DNA of 64,000 nucleotides from Crocinitomicaceae bacterium (GCA_024643725.1 JAHEMJ010000001.1:1-64000), one strand, 5' to 3'. Numbered from the stretch's first letter, positions 1 to 9,734 are shown. Made by a program: numbers and translations. The notes: generated by a model not told the origin, from the letters alone.

Positions 1-112
1 ATCTTTGCCTACGTTATAACAATGGGAGGATTTAAGTTTGAGAGTAATAAATCAAAAAAGGACTTGCAGGCATTATTCGAGGCAGACATCATTGAAGCAT
101 GATTGCCTATGT

Positions 113-604
113 ATGATTGGACTCGGTTTTGCATTCATCGTTCATAGAATGATCACGGCACAGAACTTATCCATAAAGGAATTAAAAAACTCAGAATGGT
201 TTGAAGATAATTCCGACTCCATGTGCGAGATGTATAACATAAACTTAAAAGTTGGGGATACCCTTGAACTTATTCAGCGTATTCATCGAAATTTAATGAT
301 AGATTCGGAACTATTTGGTAAACAAGAAGTAGCCATCCTCGGTCATCAATCCTATGCTAATTTTATTTTTAAACCTAAATCATCACTCCGTTATTATCTG
401 ACAACCAAAAACCACCCAAAACATATGATTGTTGGACGAATGCCCTCTTGGGAATGGAAACATTTGCGCAGAAATCAATTGGCATTTTACAAATCCGGTC
501 ATCATGAAATGACATTAACCCTTGTAAAACGTGGGATTATTGGTTTTAGCATGGATGGCAACTTTATGATGGCTCAAAAAATGATTTTTGTGCGGATTAA
601 ATGA
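113..604 (+). CDS. hypothetical secreted protein
   Basis: ORF 38..604; internal ATG at 113 gives an N-terminus MIGLGFAFIVHRMITAQ that looks like a signal peptide; no family recognised. Confidence 0.5.
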   Translation: MIGLGFAFIVHRMITAQNLSIKELKNSEWFEDNSDSMCEMYNINLKVGDTLELIQRIHRNLMIDSELFGKQEVAILGHQSYANFIFKPKSSLRYYLTTKNHPKHMIVGRMPSWEWKHLRRNQLAFYKSGHHEMTLTLVKRGIIGFSMDGNFMMAQKMIFVRIK

Positions 605-668
605 AAACCGTTGAATGCAATATGAAGCGATATAAATCGTTAAAGGTATATTTAAAGACGAGGTTTGT

Positions 669-1013
669 ATGAAAATATGGAAAACACTATTTTATTTTCT
701 GGCAGTTATTCCATGGACATTTATTGTGGCACTTGCAACGTTTTATGTGAAGGCTGGACAAATTCTTGGTCACGCACCGACATACAATAATCCCGACCCA
801 AAAGAACTTGAGATCTATATAGACTATGCCCCATTTGTTGATTTGACTGCCGAAGTATGGATGTTCTCATTTTTTGTTTGGTTTGCATTGACTATGACGT
901 ACATAGTTATTTTCAGGAGGAGAATCGAATGGACTCCCCTAGTCATTAGCGGCATTGGACACTATTTTGGAATTCTATTATTTTCAGGAATTTTCGAATG
1001 GTATATTGACTGA
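669..1013 (+). CDS. hypothetical small membrane protein (about 3 TM)
   Basis: ORF with hydrophobic segments, ATG start. Confidence 0.6.
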   Translation: MKIWKTLFYFLAVIPWTFIVALATFYVKAGQILGHAPTYNNPDPKELEIYIDYAPFVDLTAEVWMFSFFVWFALTMTYIVIFRRRIEWTPLVISGIGHYFGILLFSGIFEWYID

Positions 1014-1096
1014 AAGATGAGCATAACGATAACAAGAATGAAACATCCTTTATTTGCACTTTTCTAAAAAGCTATTTTTCGTATGTCATTGTCAGA

Positions 1097-1126
1097 TTTG
1101 TGGTTAACAGAAGTTTTGTACTTTTA
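1097..1126 (+). promoter_or_regulatory. putative Bacteroidota promoter (TTTG-N18-TACTTTTA)
   Basis: TTTG at 1097-1100 and TACTTTTA (one mismatch to TAnnTTTG) at 1119-1126, upstream of the ORF at 1184. Confidence 0.4.
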
Positions 1127-1183
1127 ATCACGTTGAAAATGGAAAAAAAGATCTCAAATGAACAGGAATGACAACGAACAGAA

Positions 1184-2167
1184 ATGAAATTTAGGCTAAT
1201 TATATATTCCATATTTCTTACATCTCATGTATTTGCTCAAGATTACATAGAATATCACAGAATCATAAATAGAATTGATGAAGATGTTTTAAACAAAAAC
1301 TACTCGATAGCTATTAAACGACTCGACAGCCTCTATGAAAATTTTGATTTTATTTATGCCCGCCACTGCTTTAAGGCATTACAAATTTGTACCGTTTCGC
1401 AAGACTCTCTACATGCAGATAAATGGTTGGAAAAGTCATTTATTCAGGGTGTTCCAATTTGGATGACAAGAACCAATGAACTGACAAAACAAGCCCTGAA
1501 ATATACCACAACTCAATCTACCATAGAACGATATGATAGCTTGAGGACGATCTACATTAATTCCATAAACCTTGAAATCAGAAATGTAATTGATAGTTTG
1601 TATGTCATTGACCAACTCTACACAACAAAGGTAAATGATGGATTTATCCTTTTTCGACATACATACCATGGAATCAGATGGTTGAAAAATAACAAAAAAC
1701 AATTTGCCATCTTAAATGAAATAATTGATACGTATGGATACCCTGACGAGAGACTTATTGGACTTCCGAGAAATCTTGAAGATTCCATCCAACAGATGAA
1801 ACATTTTAATTTTTGGGGCCCATCGCTTCTAGAATCGAAAACTTACATTATGCTCATTCATTACTACAGTAATCCCAGAGCGGACATAAACAACAAATTA
1901 CTTAAAAACATTAAACTGGGTTATATGCCTCCATATCAATATGGTGCACTTAATGACTTTATGGCAAAATGGGGAAAGGAAAAATATGGTGAATTCTATT
2001 ACTATAATGTTTGGCACCAAGACCCGGATCATTCAAATGACCTTGATATTGAAAACAGAAGAAAATCTATAGGGCTCAATAGTTATGCGCAACAAAATAG
2101 AAATATGTTGTTATACAGAGAACGAAGAAAAAATCATACGGCTAATTCTGAAATAATTTTAGAATAA
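1184..2167 (+). CDS. hypothetical secreted protein
   Basis: 327 aa ORF with signal peptide MKFRLIIYSIFLTSHVFAQ. Confidence 0.7.
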   Translation: MKFRLIIYSIFLTSHVFAQDYIEYHRIINRIDEDVLNKNYSIAIKRLDSLYENFDFIYARHCFKALQICTVSQDSLHADKWLEKSFIQGVPIWMTRTNELTKQALKYTTTQSTIERYDSLRTIYINSINLEIRNVIDSLYVIDQLYTTKVNDGFILFRHTYHGIRWLKNNKKQFAILNEIIDTYGYPDERLIGLPRNLEDSIQQMKHFNFWGPSLLESKTYIMLIHYYSNPRADINNKLLKNIKLGYMPPYQYGALNDFMAKWGKEKYGEFYYYNVWHQDPDHSNDLDIENRRKSIGLNSYAQQNRNMLLYRERRKNHTANSEIILE

Positions 2168-2277
2168 AACATGACTGAATTTGAAAACACTGGCATAGCA
2201 TCTTTAAAACAATGTAAGCGCAAAGCAAAAAACTTTCCAAACAATCAACATGCAATGAACACAAACAGAAAGTGAAT

Positions 2278-3060
2278 ATGACATACACAAAATACATAAC
2301 GATCATTTTTCTTTTACTCACGTCACTGTCCTTTGGAAAAACGCAACTACTTAAAAAGTATGACTTTGACAAAGGAGGTTATTCCCTACTCGGCATTCGT
2401 ACGGGTGCCGCCCCAAATGACCTGGCGGAAAAATTAGGTGATTTCTATACCAATGACATTGCCGTGTTAAACGCTATTAAAAAGGAATGGACCTTTAAAA
2501 AATCAGGTGTTGGATTTGCCTGTGGTTACCACTATGAGGTGATAATTTGTGAAAATGGATTTGAACTAGAGCGTTTTTCGATTAACCTAAATTGTAAGGA
2601 AATCTCATGTGATGAGGGATATTTCTATTTTGACCCGGAACAACTCGCCATGTTTCAAAACAATTTCAACTATTCGTATCGAAAAAAAGAAGAATTTAAT
2701 TCGCTTTCAGAAGCTAGGAATTACTACGCTGAAATTCGAAAAAAACCTAACCTTATTTATGCACCCACTCCTGCTTGGACGACATACGAAGGAACATTTG
2801 ATTTTACACTTAGCTGTGAATATGAAACTAAAGACTGTTATCAAAATGAAAAGAAACTTTTGGAAAATTTGACCGAAGAAATCAGCAAAAAATATCCTGG
2901 TGAAGAATTCGAACTTGAGAGTATTGGCGGCTCCCTTACTGACTTATTTGTGAAAGTAACTTGCAACAAGTCCCTAGCAGAAAAATTCACGTTGTATAGT
3001 AAAAATGGAAAGTTTGCAGAATGGAAAACATTTGATTTGAGGTTTTACACGTTTTGGTGA
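2278..3060 (+). CDS. hypothetical secreted protein
   Basis: ORF 2272..3060; ATG at 2278 gives signal peptide MTYTKYITIIFLLLTSLSFG. Confidence 0.65.
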   Translation: MTYTKYITIIFLLLTSLSFGKTQLLKKYDFDKGGYSLLGIRTGAAPNDLAEKLGDFYTNDIAVLNAIKKEWTFKKSGVGFACGYHYEVIICENGFELERFSINLNCKEISCDEGYFYFDPEQLAMFQNNFNYSYRKKEEFNSLSEARNYYAEIRKKPNLIYAPTPAWTTYEGTFDFTLSCEYETKDCYQNEKKLLENLTEEISKKYPGEEFELESIGGSLTDLFVKVTCNKSLAEKFTLYSKNGKFAEWKTFDLRFYTFW

Positions 3061-3101
3061 GAACGGATGTTCTGATAAAAAAAAACTATGTTTAATCAAC
3101 C

Positions 3102-3233
3102 ATGCAGTACCTACTGATCAGAATGCTCGCCATCTTTTCCCTTTTTAGTTGTTCAGCTAATAAAATAAAGGAAATATGTCCTTATTTGATCAATTTAACA
3201 AGTGATTTAAAAACAAATGGCGAAAATCTTTAA
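3102..3233 (+). CDS. possible 43-aa lipoprotein or 5' remnant of a lipoprotein gene
   Basis: Read directly: MQYLLIRMLAIFSLFSCSANKIKEICPYLINLTSDLKTNGENL*, lipobox-like LFSC; below the ORF-track length cutoff; 3' end overlaps the next ORF out of frame. Confidence 0.4.
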   Translation: MQYLLIRMLAIFSLFSCSANKIKEICPYLINLTSDLKTNGENL

Positions 3234-3555
3234 ACTGCCATTCATCCTTGGACAAGTACTCCTGTTGTTCTTACTAAACAATTATGCTTTTCATGTTAAG
3301 GGTGGTGATAACCAAACGAGTCTACCTGTTCTGCTGTGCGGAATTCTATTCGCATGTATCGCCATAAGTGTCCTCCTGATTACGCAATTCGTTTTAAAAT
3401 CAACGGGCAGCTCAAACAAATTGAATTTGATCATTCTCATCCTATTTATTCTCTTGAGCTTGAATTTTTTCCTGTTAGACTATTTCAATGTCATGGTCGA
3501 ATATGACCGCTGGATCGAAAAAGGAATGCCGGCAAAACCGTTTTGGTTTGAATAA
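3217..3555 (+). CDS. hypothetical membrane protein
   Basis: 112 aa ORF with three hydrophobic segments. Confidence 0.6.
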   Translation: MAKIFKLPFILGQVLLLFLLNNYAFHVKGGDNQTSLPVLLCGILFACIAISVLLITQFVLKSTGSSNKLNLIILILFILLSLNFFLLDYFNVMVEYDRWIEKGMPAKPFWFE

Positions 3556-3758
3556 TAAATGGTTTGTCTACTGTTCATACAACCAACATGAACCATCGTC
3601 GAAAAAGGATTGGGCGGAAAAGTGAACATCTCCATCCAACTTTGATGGCAGAGGAAACCATCAGCACATCATAAAACATTCAACAATTTGGTCCTTCTTT
3701 CGATGTTTGACTAACTATTTGTTATTTTTATAAAAGCTTACTGAAATAAAGACAAGCA

Positions 3759-4334
3759 TTGAAACACAATCTCCCATTTTTCATCCTTCTCCTTCTTGTT
3801 TTTTTGACAGGCTGTCATTCACCTTCAAAGCCAGTCAACTCCAATAAAAAACTTCGTTTATTGACCTACGGTGGACCACCAGATTTAGAATGTAGTGTCA
3901 ACGCTATAAACGTGGTTGCAGATCAATGGGGTCTTGAGTTTGTAAGAGCCGCCGGATGTGAAGTCACCGAAGAATTAGTGGATAGTGTTGACCGTCACAA
4001 TAAAAAAGTGGAAGCTTTGATTGAAGCTAAATTTGGAAAATCGTGGCAACTCACATTTGATAAAGAAGTCAACGAGGAAGGTAAGAAACAAAAAGTTGTT
4101 TATGACCTATTAGACAACGAAAAAAGGATCCTAGACAAGCAAAAAGCGCTTGAAAAAGAAGGAAATGGTTTACATTATCAATTCAAGAAACGGAATAATG
4201 ACACCTACTTGGTTCGTGTGAGCGGCTGGGGAAAAATCAAAGGGAAAGACACGTACGTTTCTTACTTTCGTTATGTAGTGGACATCGAAAAGAAACAGGT
4301 GAAATTAACGAGTGATCGTGTGATCAAAGAGTGA
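3759..4334 (+). CDS. lipoprotein, possibly FEKKY-domain-like
   Basis: TTG start; lipobox LTGC in MKHNLPFFILLLLVFLTGCHS; 'RLLTYGGPPDLECSVNAINVVADQWGLEFVRAAGCEVTEELVDSVDRHNKKV' resembles FEKKY-domain proteins from memory. Confidence 0.6.
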   Translation: MKHNLPFFILLLLVFLTGCHSPSKPVNSNKKLRLLTYGGPPDLECSVNAINVVADQWGLEFVRAAGCEVTEELVDSVDRHNKKVEALIEAKFGKSWQLTFDKEVNEEGKKQKVVYDLLDNEKRILDKQKALEKEGNGLHYQFKKRNNDTYLVRVSGWGKIKGKDTYVSYFRYVVDIEKKQVKLTSDRVIKE

Positions 4335-4371
4335 ACGAATAGAAATAGCCAATAGTTGATAAGAACCAAAA

Positions 4372-4854
4372 GTGATGTTAGAAAATTTTATCAAAGAAGC
4401 CCGCGAACTGAATACATATGACCTTGAACACATCGAAGGGTATAAATTGTACTATAGCAGAATTAAAAACATCCTTTCTTTACTGACTTACCTTGCCTTG
4501 ATCGGATTTGGATTGTTTCTCATCATCAGTGACACACGCAATGAGGGTAAATTGCTAGGGTTGTTTTCTTTTGTTTTCTTTCTTTATATGCTCGTTAAAA
4601 CCATCGGAAATCTGATGCTGAGAAATCCCGTGATCATTTTAACGCGAGACAAAATCTACCACCTAAAAACAAATCAATGGTATTCGCTGTATGATTACGA
4701 ATTGTCTGATTCGAGCAATCGAACCTTGGCTTTTCGAAGAAAGAACGCCAATGGCTACAACGAATTCGCCGAAAGTCGCTGGGAATTAAACTCTGATGAT
4801 GAATTTATGAGCTTGCTTAGGGTGTACACGCATTCGTTGGAAAGAAAGGAATAG
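4372..4854 (+). CDS. hypothetical membrane protein (2 TM plus possible PH-like soluble tail)
   Basis: 160 aa ORF; two adjacent TM segments followed by a soluble beta-rich tail. Confidence 0.55.
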   Translation: MMLENFIKEARELNTYDLEHIEGYKLYYSRIKNILSLLTYLALIGFGLFLIISDTRNEGKLLGLFSFVFFLYMLVKTIGNLMLRNPVIILTRDKIYHLKTNQWYSLYDYELSDSSNRTLAFRRKNANGYNEFAESRWELNSDDEFMSLLRVYTHSLERKE

Positions 4855-4873
4855 CATAAAGATTGGTCATAAA

Positions 4874-5503
4874 ATGAAAAACAAACATCTACGCAAATTA
4901 AAACCGATGATTCCAATGAAAGCAATCAGCACCGCACTTTTATTATTCGCGCTCACATCCCTCACCTCTGATGAATTACCGAAATCATTTTCGGAATTGC
5001 TTGTCCGTGCACACATGACTTTTCAATATCCGGAAGGATTGGAAGAAACCAAAATCGTCGAAAACAAACAGATGAATTACGAATATGCGCTAAAGTATCC
5101 CAAAAAGAAATTTGAAGTGCGCTATGCCATTCGACCTTTAGATAAATTAATGCACGACTACCGAAAAAAGGAAAAGAAAAAAGGCTCCGGCGACATAAAC
5201 ATTAATCCCAATGAATGGTATTCTTCCATGCTGCAGGCAACAATCTTAAACATTTCCGGTGGACAACTGCCTGAAATCACCAACTTTAACAAACAGGCTG
5301 TCAAAAAAGAGTTCAATGCGGATTGGGGTGCAACATGCTTTTTTGAGGTAGGTAAAGAATTTGGACAAAGCTATAAATACTGTATGGTTGTGGCCATCCA
5401 CAAGGATAATTGTGCAGATGCGTATTACTTTTATTTATCCAATTCCAAAGACGATTTTAGCGAATTGATGAGTCCAGCATTCCACTCCTTGAAATTCAAG
5501 TAA
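4874..5503 (+). CDS. hypothetical secreted protein
   Basis: ORF with signal-like ISTALLLFALTSLTS. Confidence 0.6.
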   Translation: MKNKHLRKLKPMIPMKAISTALLLFALTSLTSDELPKSFSELLVRAHMTFQYPEGLEETKIVENKQMNYEYALKYPKKKFEVRYAIRPLDKLMHDYRKKEKKKGSGDININPNEWYSSMLQATILNISGGQLPEITNFNKQAVKKEFNADWGATCFFEVGKEFGQSYKYCMVVAIHKDNCADAYYFYLSNSKDDFSELMSPAFHSLKFK

Positions 5504-5520
5504 AAAGACATCGTTTGCAT

Positions 5521-5940
5521 ATGAACAGACAAAAAACAAGTTATTTTATCCTGCTCAGCTCTTGTTTTATTGGTGCTTTCGTGAGTATGTTCTTTCCGTA
5601 CTTGGAAAAGTTAGGATGGCAAAACGGACAATTGTCCATCTTCGAGTCAGTTCCCGGCTATGCATTTTTCTTAATGCCTTTCATCTTGATCACCATGATT
5701 TTGGCTGCATTCACGCATTTACACTGGTCCTTTTTCTGGAGTGTTTTCCACATTGGACTCGTCTATTTAAACCGATTCGCCATCCATTACCAAGGATTCA
5801 TTGATCAAGATTATGATAGTAAAGCTGGACTTGGATACTACCTACTCTGCCTGTTTTCAAGCATTTTCTTTATTTTAACAACGGTAAATTGGTTAAATCG
5901 ATGTCGCCAACAAACATCGCTCGAACGCACAAACGAATAA
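5521..5940 (+). CDS. hypothetical membrane protein (4 TM)
   Basis: ORF 5515..5940; ATG at 5521; hydrophobic segments. Confidence 0.6.
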   Translation: MNRQKTSYFILLSSCFIGAFVSMFFPYLEKLGWQNGQLSIFESVPGYAFFLMPFILITMILAAFTHLHWSFFWSVFHIGLVYLNRFAIHYQGFIDQDYDSKAGLGYYLLCLFSSIFFILTTVNWLNRCRQQTSLERTNE

Positions 5941-5949
5941 ATTAAAGTA

Positions 5950-6555
5950 ATGGGAATGAATCTATTCTTGGGGATTTTCATTTTTGCCGCTTGTTTTGCG
6001 CCGACTTGCATCCTACTCGCTTACGCGCTACGTTCCATCAAAGAAGAGCAGCAAGAAATCATCAAACTGAAACGAAATCCGATGAGCGTCCTCTTCTCAT
6101 TCCTATTAAACGGACTAACTTTTGGACTCTCTGTGTCAGTATTCATCTATATCATTACGTCAACACATTTACCGATTTGGATTCACCTTTTCACTTTTCC
6201 GTTTATATTTTTGGCATCCATCGATTTCATCATTCTCATCTCTCACGTGGTGAATGAATGGCGATACAAGGTCACTTGGGACAAGAAACAGAATGTGTTC
6301 AATGTACGTTACAAAGGAAATGAATTTCAACTTCCCTTAGATTCAGCCACCTTGCAGATCATTCACTATTTTCCACCCATGCAAGGTCGTTCCAAAGGAG
6401 TTCCAGGTTTCAGTTACCATGTGTTAGTGCTTTCGGACCATGGAAATACCTGGAAAGTCTCAAGCATCACCTACGACAACTATGACTTTTTTCAAACTTT
6501 GTCTGAGCATCCAAATTTTACCGTGATCAAACGTCAATTTAATGTATTACTTTAA
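5950..6555 (+). CDS. hypothetical membrane protein with soluble C-terminal domain
   Basis: 201 aa ORF, about 3 TM then a beta-rich tail. Confidence 0.55.
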   Translation: MGMNLFLGIFIFAACFAPTCILLAYALRSIKEEQQEIIKLKRNPMSVLFSFLLNGLTFGLSVSVFIYIITSTHLPIWIHLFTFPFIFLASIDFIILISHVVNEWRYKVTWDKKQNVFNVRYKGNEFQLPLDSATLQIIHYFPPMQGRSKGVPGFSYHVLVLSDHGNTWKVSSITYDNYDFFQTLSEHPNFTVIKRQFNVLL

Positions 6556-6614
6556 CAGGAAGCAAACGTCAACTTGCTCCAAAACACATGGCTTAATTCG
6601 ATAAAAACATCCGG

Positions 6615-8369
6615 ATGAGAAAAGAATTGACAGAAAAACATAGTTTCGTAAACGACAGCATCTTTCAAGTGAAAAAAGTGGTACTGACTGGAAATCGTAT
6701 GTTCAAAAATCTCGTTCATCCACCAAAAAAATTCAAGGACAAGGGACTTTTGCTGAATGAGCCCATCATCGCCTTTTCCGAAAGCGACCTGTGGAATCCC
6801 TTTGACAACATAGACAATTGGATATTAACCGCGGGCAAAATTGAAAACTTAAGAATTTCAGCAAAAAAAATAAATGGACTTGAGGTGAAGGCGCATGAAG
6901 TGTTTAGTTTTTGGAAACACATTGGCAATCCAAACTTCGGTCAAGGATATGTTGTAGGAAGAGAAATTAGAGAGGGCTGCATTGTTCCAACCATTGCCGG
7001 TGGACTCTGTCAACTTTCGAATGCCTTGTATGACGCTGCTTTACATGCAAACTTCGACATCGTTGAACGACACAAACACACCAAAGTCATCAAAGGCTCG
7101 CTTGCCGAAAAAGACAGGGATGCGACCGTCAAATGGAATTACCTTGATTTACGTTTCAAGTCCTCCTTTGACTTTCGAATCGAAGTGGAGTTGACTTCCG
7201 ATAAATTGATCGTCGCATTTAAAAGTCGAGAAAAGAACACAAGTCCTGATGGGCGCAAGGATATTTTGCTGCAATCCAACAAATTGAATGACTGCTATTC
7301 TTGTGGGAATGCCGCCTGTTTCAAACATCCCGACAGAACTTCCCTGAAACAAGAAATGGCAACGACCACCTTTATTCTCGATGAAAAATGGCCTGAATAC
7401 GACAAATATGTTAGTGAAATCGCCAGCAAATCAGACCACTTCATCGTGCCGATGCGGAAAAGCAGATGGATTCGAACAGATCGCTATTCCTGGAATTCTG
7501 CGCATCCCGACAAAACCAAAACAACACCATTCCACGGAGTTTATCGAGCCTTAAAACTCAGGTTTCATCCAAAGAACAAGAACAATGCGTTTGAACTGAG
7601 TTTGCAGTTGGACAAGAAAATCGCCAAAGCAGCGTCGAAGCTCATTCCACTCGATTCTACACACGTCGTCATTTCTCAAAACTTACTTCCCTTCGTGTAT
7701 GAAACCGATGCCTTAGGTGGACGAACCTTTGATGTACTGATGACCAGGCTTCCTTTTGAAAAACTGCACGAACGATTGGATTTTGCTTTTGAACAGCATC
7801 AGGAAAGTCCAACACTCAATGATTTTAGAGCAAGTCAAGAATGGATCGAACTTGAAAACAAGGCCTTGACGCGTGCACGAAAAATCATAACTCCACATGC
7901 AGAAATGGCGGCAATCTTCCAAAACAAAGTAGAGAAGTTGGAATGGCACATATCTAAGACGGAAAATGGACCTTTAAACGGAACCAAGTTACTTTTTCCC
8001 GCTTCCGCCGTTGGAAGAAAAGGCGCTTATGAAATGAAAAGACTGGCAAAAGAACTACAATTGGACTTAGTTATCGCAGGAAGAAGCATCGAGCAAGAAA
8101 ACTTTTGGGAAGATGTGCCGATTGAAAAGTTCACGGGTAACTTTCAGGACATCGGACTTGTGGTTTACCCAACCTTTGTGGAGAATCAACCCAGACAACT
8201 ATTGAAAGCGCTGTCGAAAGGAATTCCAGTTGTTACCACCACCGCAAGTGGACTTGAGCCCTCAGAACGCGTGGACATTGTCGAAACGACTAACTTTGAG
8301 CAATTGAAAGAGGTTGTTCAGAGGCGAATCGAATGGAAAATCACAAACTTCATTGCTACTAGGAAATAA
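6615..8369 (+). CDS. VanW-family protein fused to a glycosyltransferase-like domain
   Basis: N-terminal VanW-like 'HEVFSFWKHIGNPNFGQGYVVGREI...GGLCQLSNALYDAAL'; middle CX2CX4CX2H motif; C-terminal GT-B-like 'PTFVENQPRQLLKALSKGIPVVTTTASGLEP'. Confidence 0.75.
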   Translation: MRKELTEKHSFVNDSIFQVKKVVLTGNRMFKNLVHPPKKFKDKGLLLNEPIIAFSESDLWNPFDNIDNWILTAGKIENLRISAKKINGLEVKAHEVFSFWKHIGNPNFGQGYVVGREIREGCIVPTIAGGLCQLSNALYDAALHANFDIVERHKHTKVIKGSLAEKDRDATVKWNYLDLRFKSSFDFRIEVELTSDKLIVAFKSREKNTSPDGRKDILLQSNKLNDCYSCGNAACFKHPDRTSLKQEMATTTFILDEKWPEYDKYVSEIASKSDHFIVPMRKSRWIRTDRYSWNSAHPDKTKTTPFHGVYRALKLRFHPKNKNNAFELSLQLDKKIAKAASKLIPLDSTHVVISQNLLPFVYETDALGGRTFDVLMTRLPFEKLHERLDFAFEQHQESPTLNDFRASQEWIELENKALTRARKIITPHAEMAAIFQNKVEKLEWHISKTENGPLNGTKLLFPASAVGRKGAYEMKRLAKELQLDLVIAGRSIEQENFWEDVPIEKFTGNFQDIGLVVYPTFVENQPRQLLKALSKGIPVVTTTASGLEPSERVDIVETTNFEQLKEVVQRRIEWKITNFIATRK

Positions 8370-8406
8370 TGAATCTGTTTTTTTGCTAGGTTTACATAGA
8401 AAACAG

Positions 8407-9255
8407 ATGAAACAGCTGACCTTAAAACTCATTATTCCACTTAGTGTCATCTCGTTCGCAACACTGACGAAATGGTGGTATGCGCTTCCAGTCGACGCTC
8501 CAGGTACCTACCTAACAGGATTTCCTTTTCCATTCGTTTGTAACGGCTGGCACACATCGATGTCCTTGCAAATTTTCGCAATTGAATTTTTCGTAGACTT
8601 CCTCACCTACTTTTTGATTTGGTTTCTTGTATTTTTTTGCATCAACCGTTATTGGAGGAAAATCAATCCAACGAAATGGCTGACTATTTTCCTGTGGAGC
8701 GTTGCCGGACTCATCATCTGCGGAGCGAGTTTTATTGCCGCCAATCCAGACCATAAGTTTTACCTGAAACGTCCTTTTGACATGGAAGTGAAGGCTTCGG
8801 GATTTAGATTTATTTGGGAGAAAATGGAACGCATGGACAATCAGTTTGATGATGGACAAGTAACGAAAACTAAAAATACCAACATTAAAAATCAAGAATT
8901 AACGATTGATACTTTCTCTAATTTTCCACCAGAAATAGACGGTTGTTCTTGCTACTACTCCAAAGACTCACTTGACTTAAAAAACGGATCTTATCTTTAT
9001 GCAAATGACTTTGAACAAACATCATTTTTAAACATAAACGGCATACTCACAAAGTTCATTCAGTCCGAATGGAAAGAACTAAATAAAACCACTAGAACCG
9101 CCAAAGCGAAAAGTGATCAATATGAATTAACAATCGAAATCCACGATGTCCGGAAAAATGGTGACGAAACATGGATCAATACAGGGATAATCACAGTGAA
9201 AGATAAAAACGGTAATAAAACAACAAGGACCCTCTATGGAGAATGTGGGTGCTAA
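8407..9255 (+). CDS. hypothetical chimeric membrane/secreted-domain protein
   Basis: ORF 8314..9255, likely ATG at 8407; TM N-terminal half and Cys-containing C-terminal half (IDGCSCYYSKDSL...TLYGECGC). Confidence 0.6.
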   Translation: MKQLTLKLIIPLSVISFATLTKWWYALPVDAPGTYLTGFPFPFVCNGWHTSMSLQIFAIEFFVDFLTYFLIWFLVFFCINRYWRKINPTKWLTIFLWSVAGLIICGASFIAANPDHKFYLKRPFDMEVKASGFRFIWEKMERMDNQFDDGQVTKTKNTNIKNQELTIDTFSNFPPEIDGCSCYYSKDSLDLKNGSYLYANDFEQTSFLNINGILTKFIQSEWKELNKTTRTAKAKSDQYELTIEIHDVRKNGDETWINTGIITVKDKNGNKTTRTLYGECGC

Positions 9256-9734
9256 TGAAATTGGAAATGAAACATCAGAAAAATAAAACGCACATGGCTA
9301 AAATTTACGGGATCACAGCACTTAGTCTACTCATTATTAGCTTCTTTATACCTGGGAGTTTTGACATTGCTTTACACGATAGTTATGTGATCATTAGCAA
9401 GTCGCAAATAACGGTCATCTTCGCCCTACTATTCGCGTTTTTCACCTTGATTTTATGGATCCTAGAAAGAAATTTAAAACAGTTAAGTCCTATCCTAAAT
9501 TGGCTTCATTTCGGTCTAACAGTCGGTGGAATTTTGATTATGGAAGTGATCACCAGTCATTCCATCATGCAAATTTTTTTAGTGGAATTTTCCACAGATG
9601 AAATCAACAAACAGGAAATTTGGATCAACGAATGGCTGAGTTTTTTAATCGTTGTCGTGCTATTTAGTCAAGTTCTATTTATTTTTAATATCCTAAGAGC
9701 CTTCATCTTAAAACCTAAACATGGTAGCAACTGA
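9255..9734 (+). CDS. small membrane protein with COX1-like 'DIALHDSYVII' segment
   Basis: ATG overlaps the stop of the upstream ORF (TAATG at 9253-9257); four hydrophobic segments. Confidence 0.55.
   Translation: MKLEMKHQKNKTHMAKIYGITALSLLIISFFIPGSFDIALHDSYVIISKSQITVIFALLFAFFTLILWILERNLKQLSPILNWLHFGLTVGGILIMEVITSHSIMQIFLVEFSTDEINKQEIWINEWLSFLIVVVLFSQVLFIFNILRAFILKPKHGSN

Noticed and set aside
8512-8895. 127-aa antisense ORF opposite the 8407 gene
   Set aside because: No start context or recognisable domain; sense ORF has clear TM pattern.
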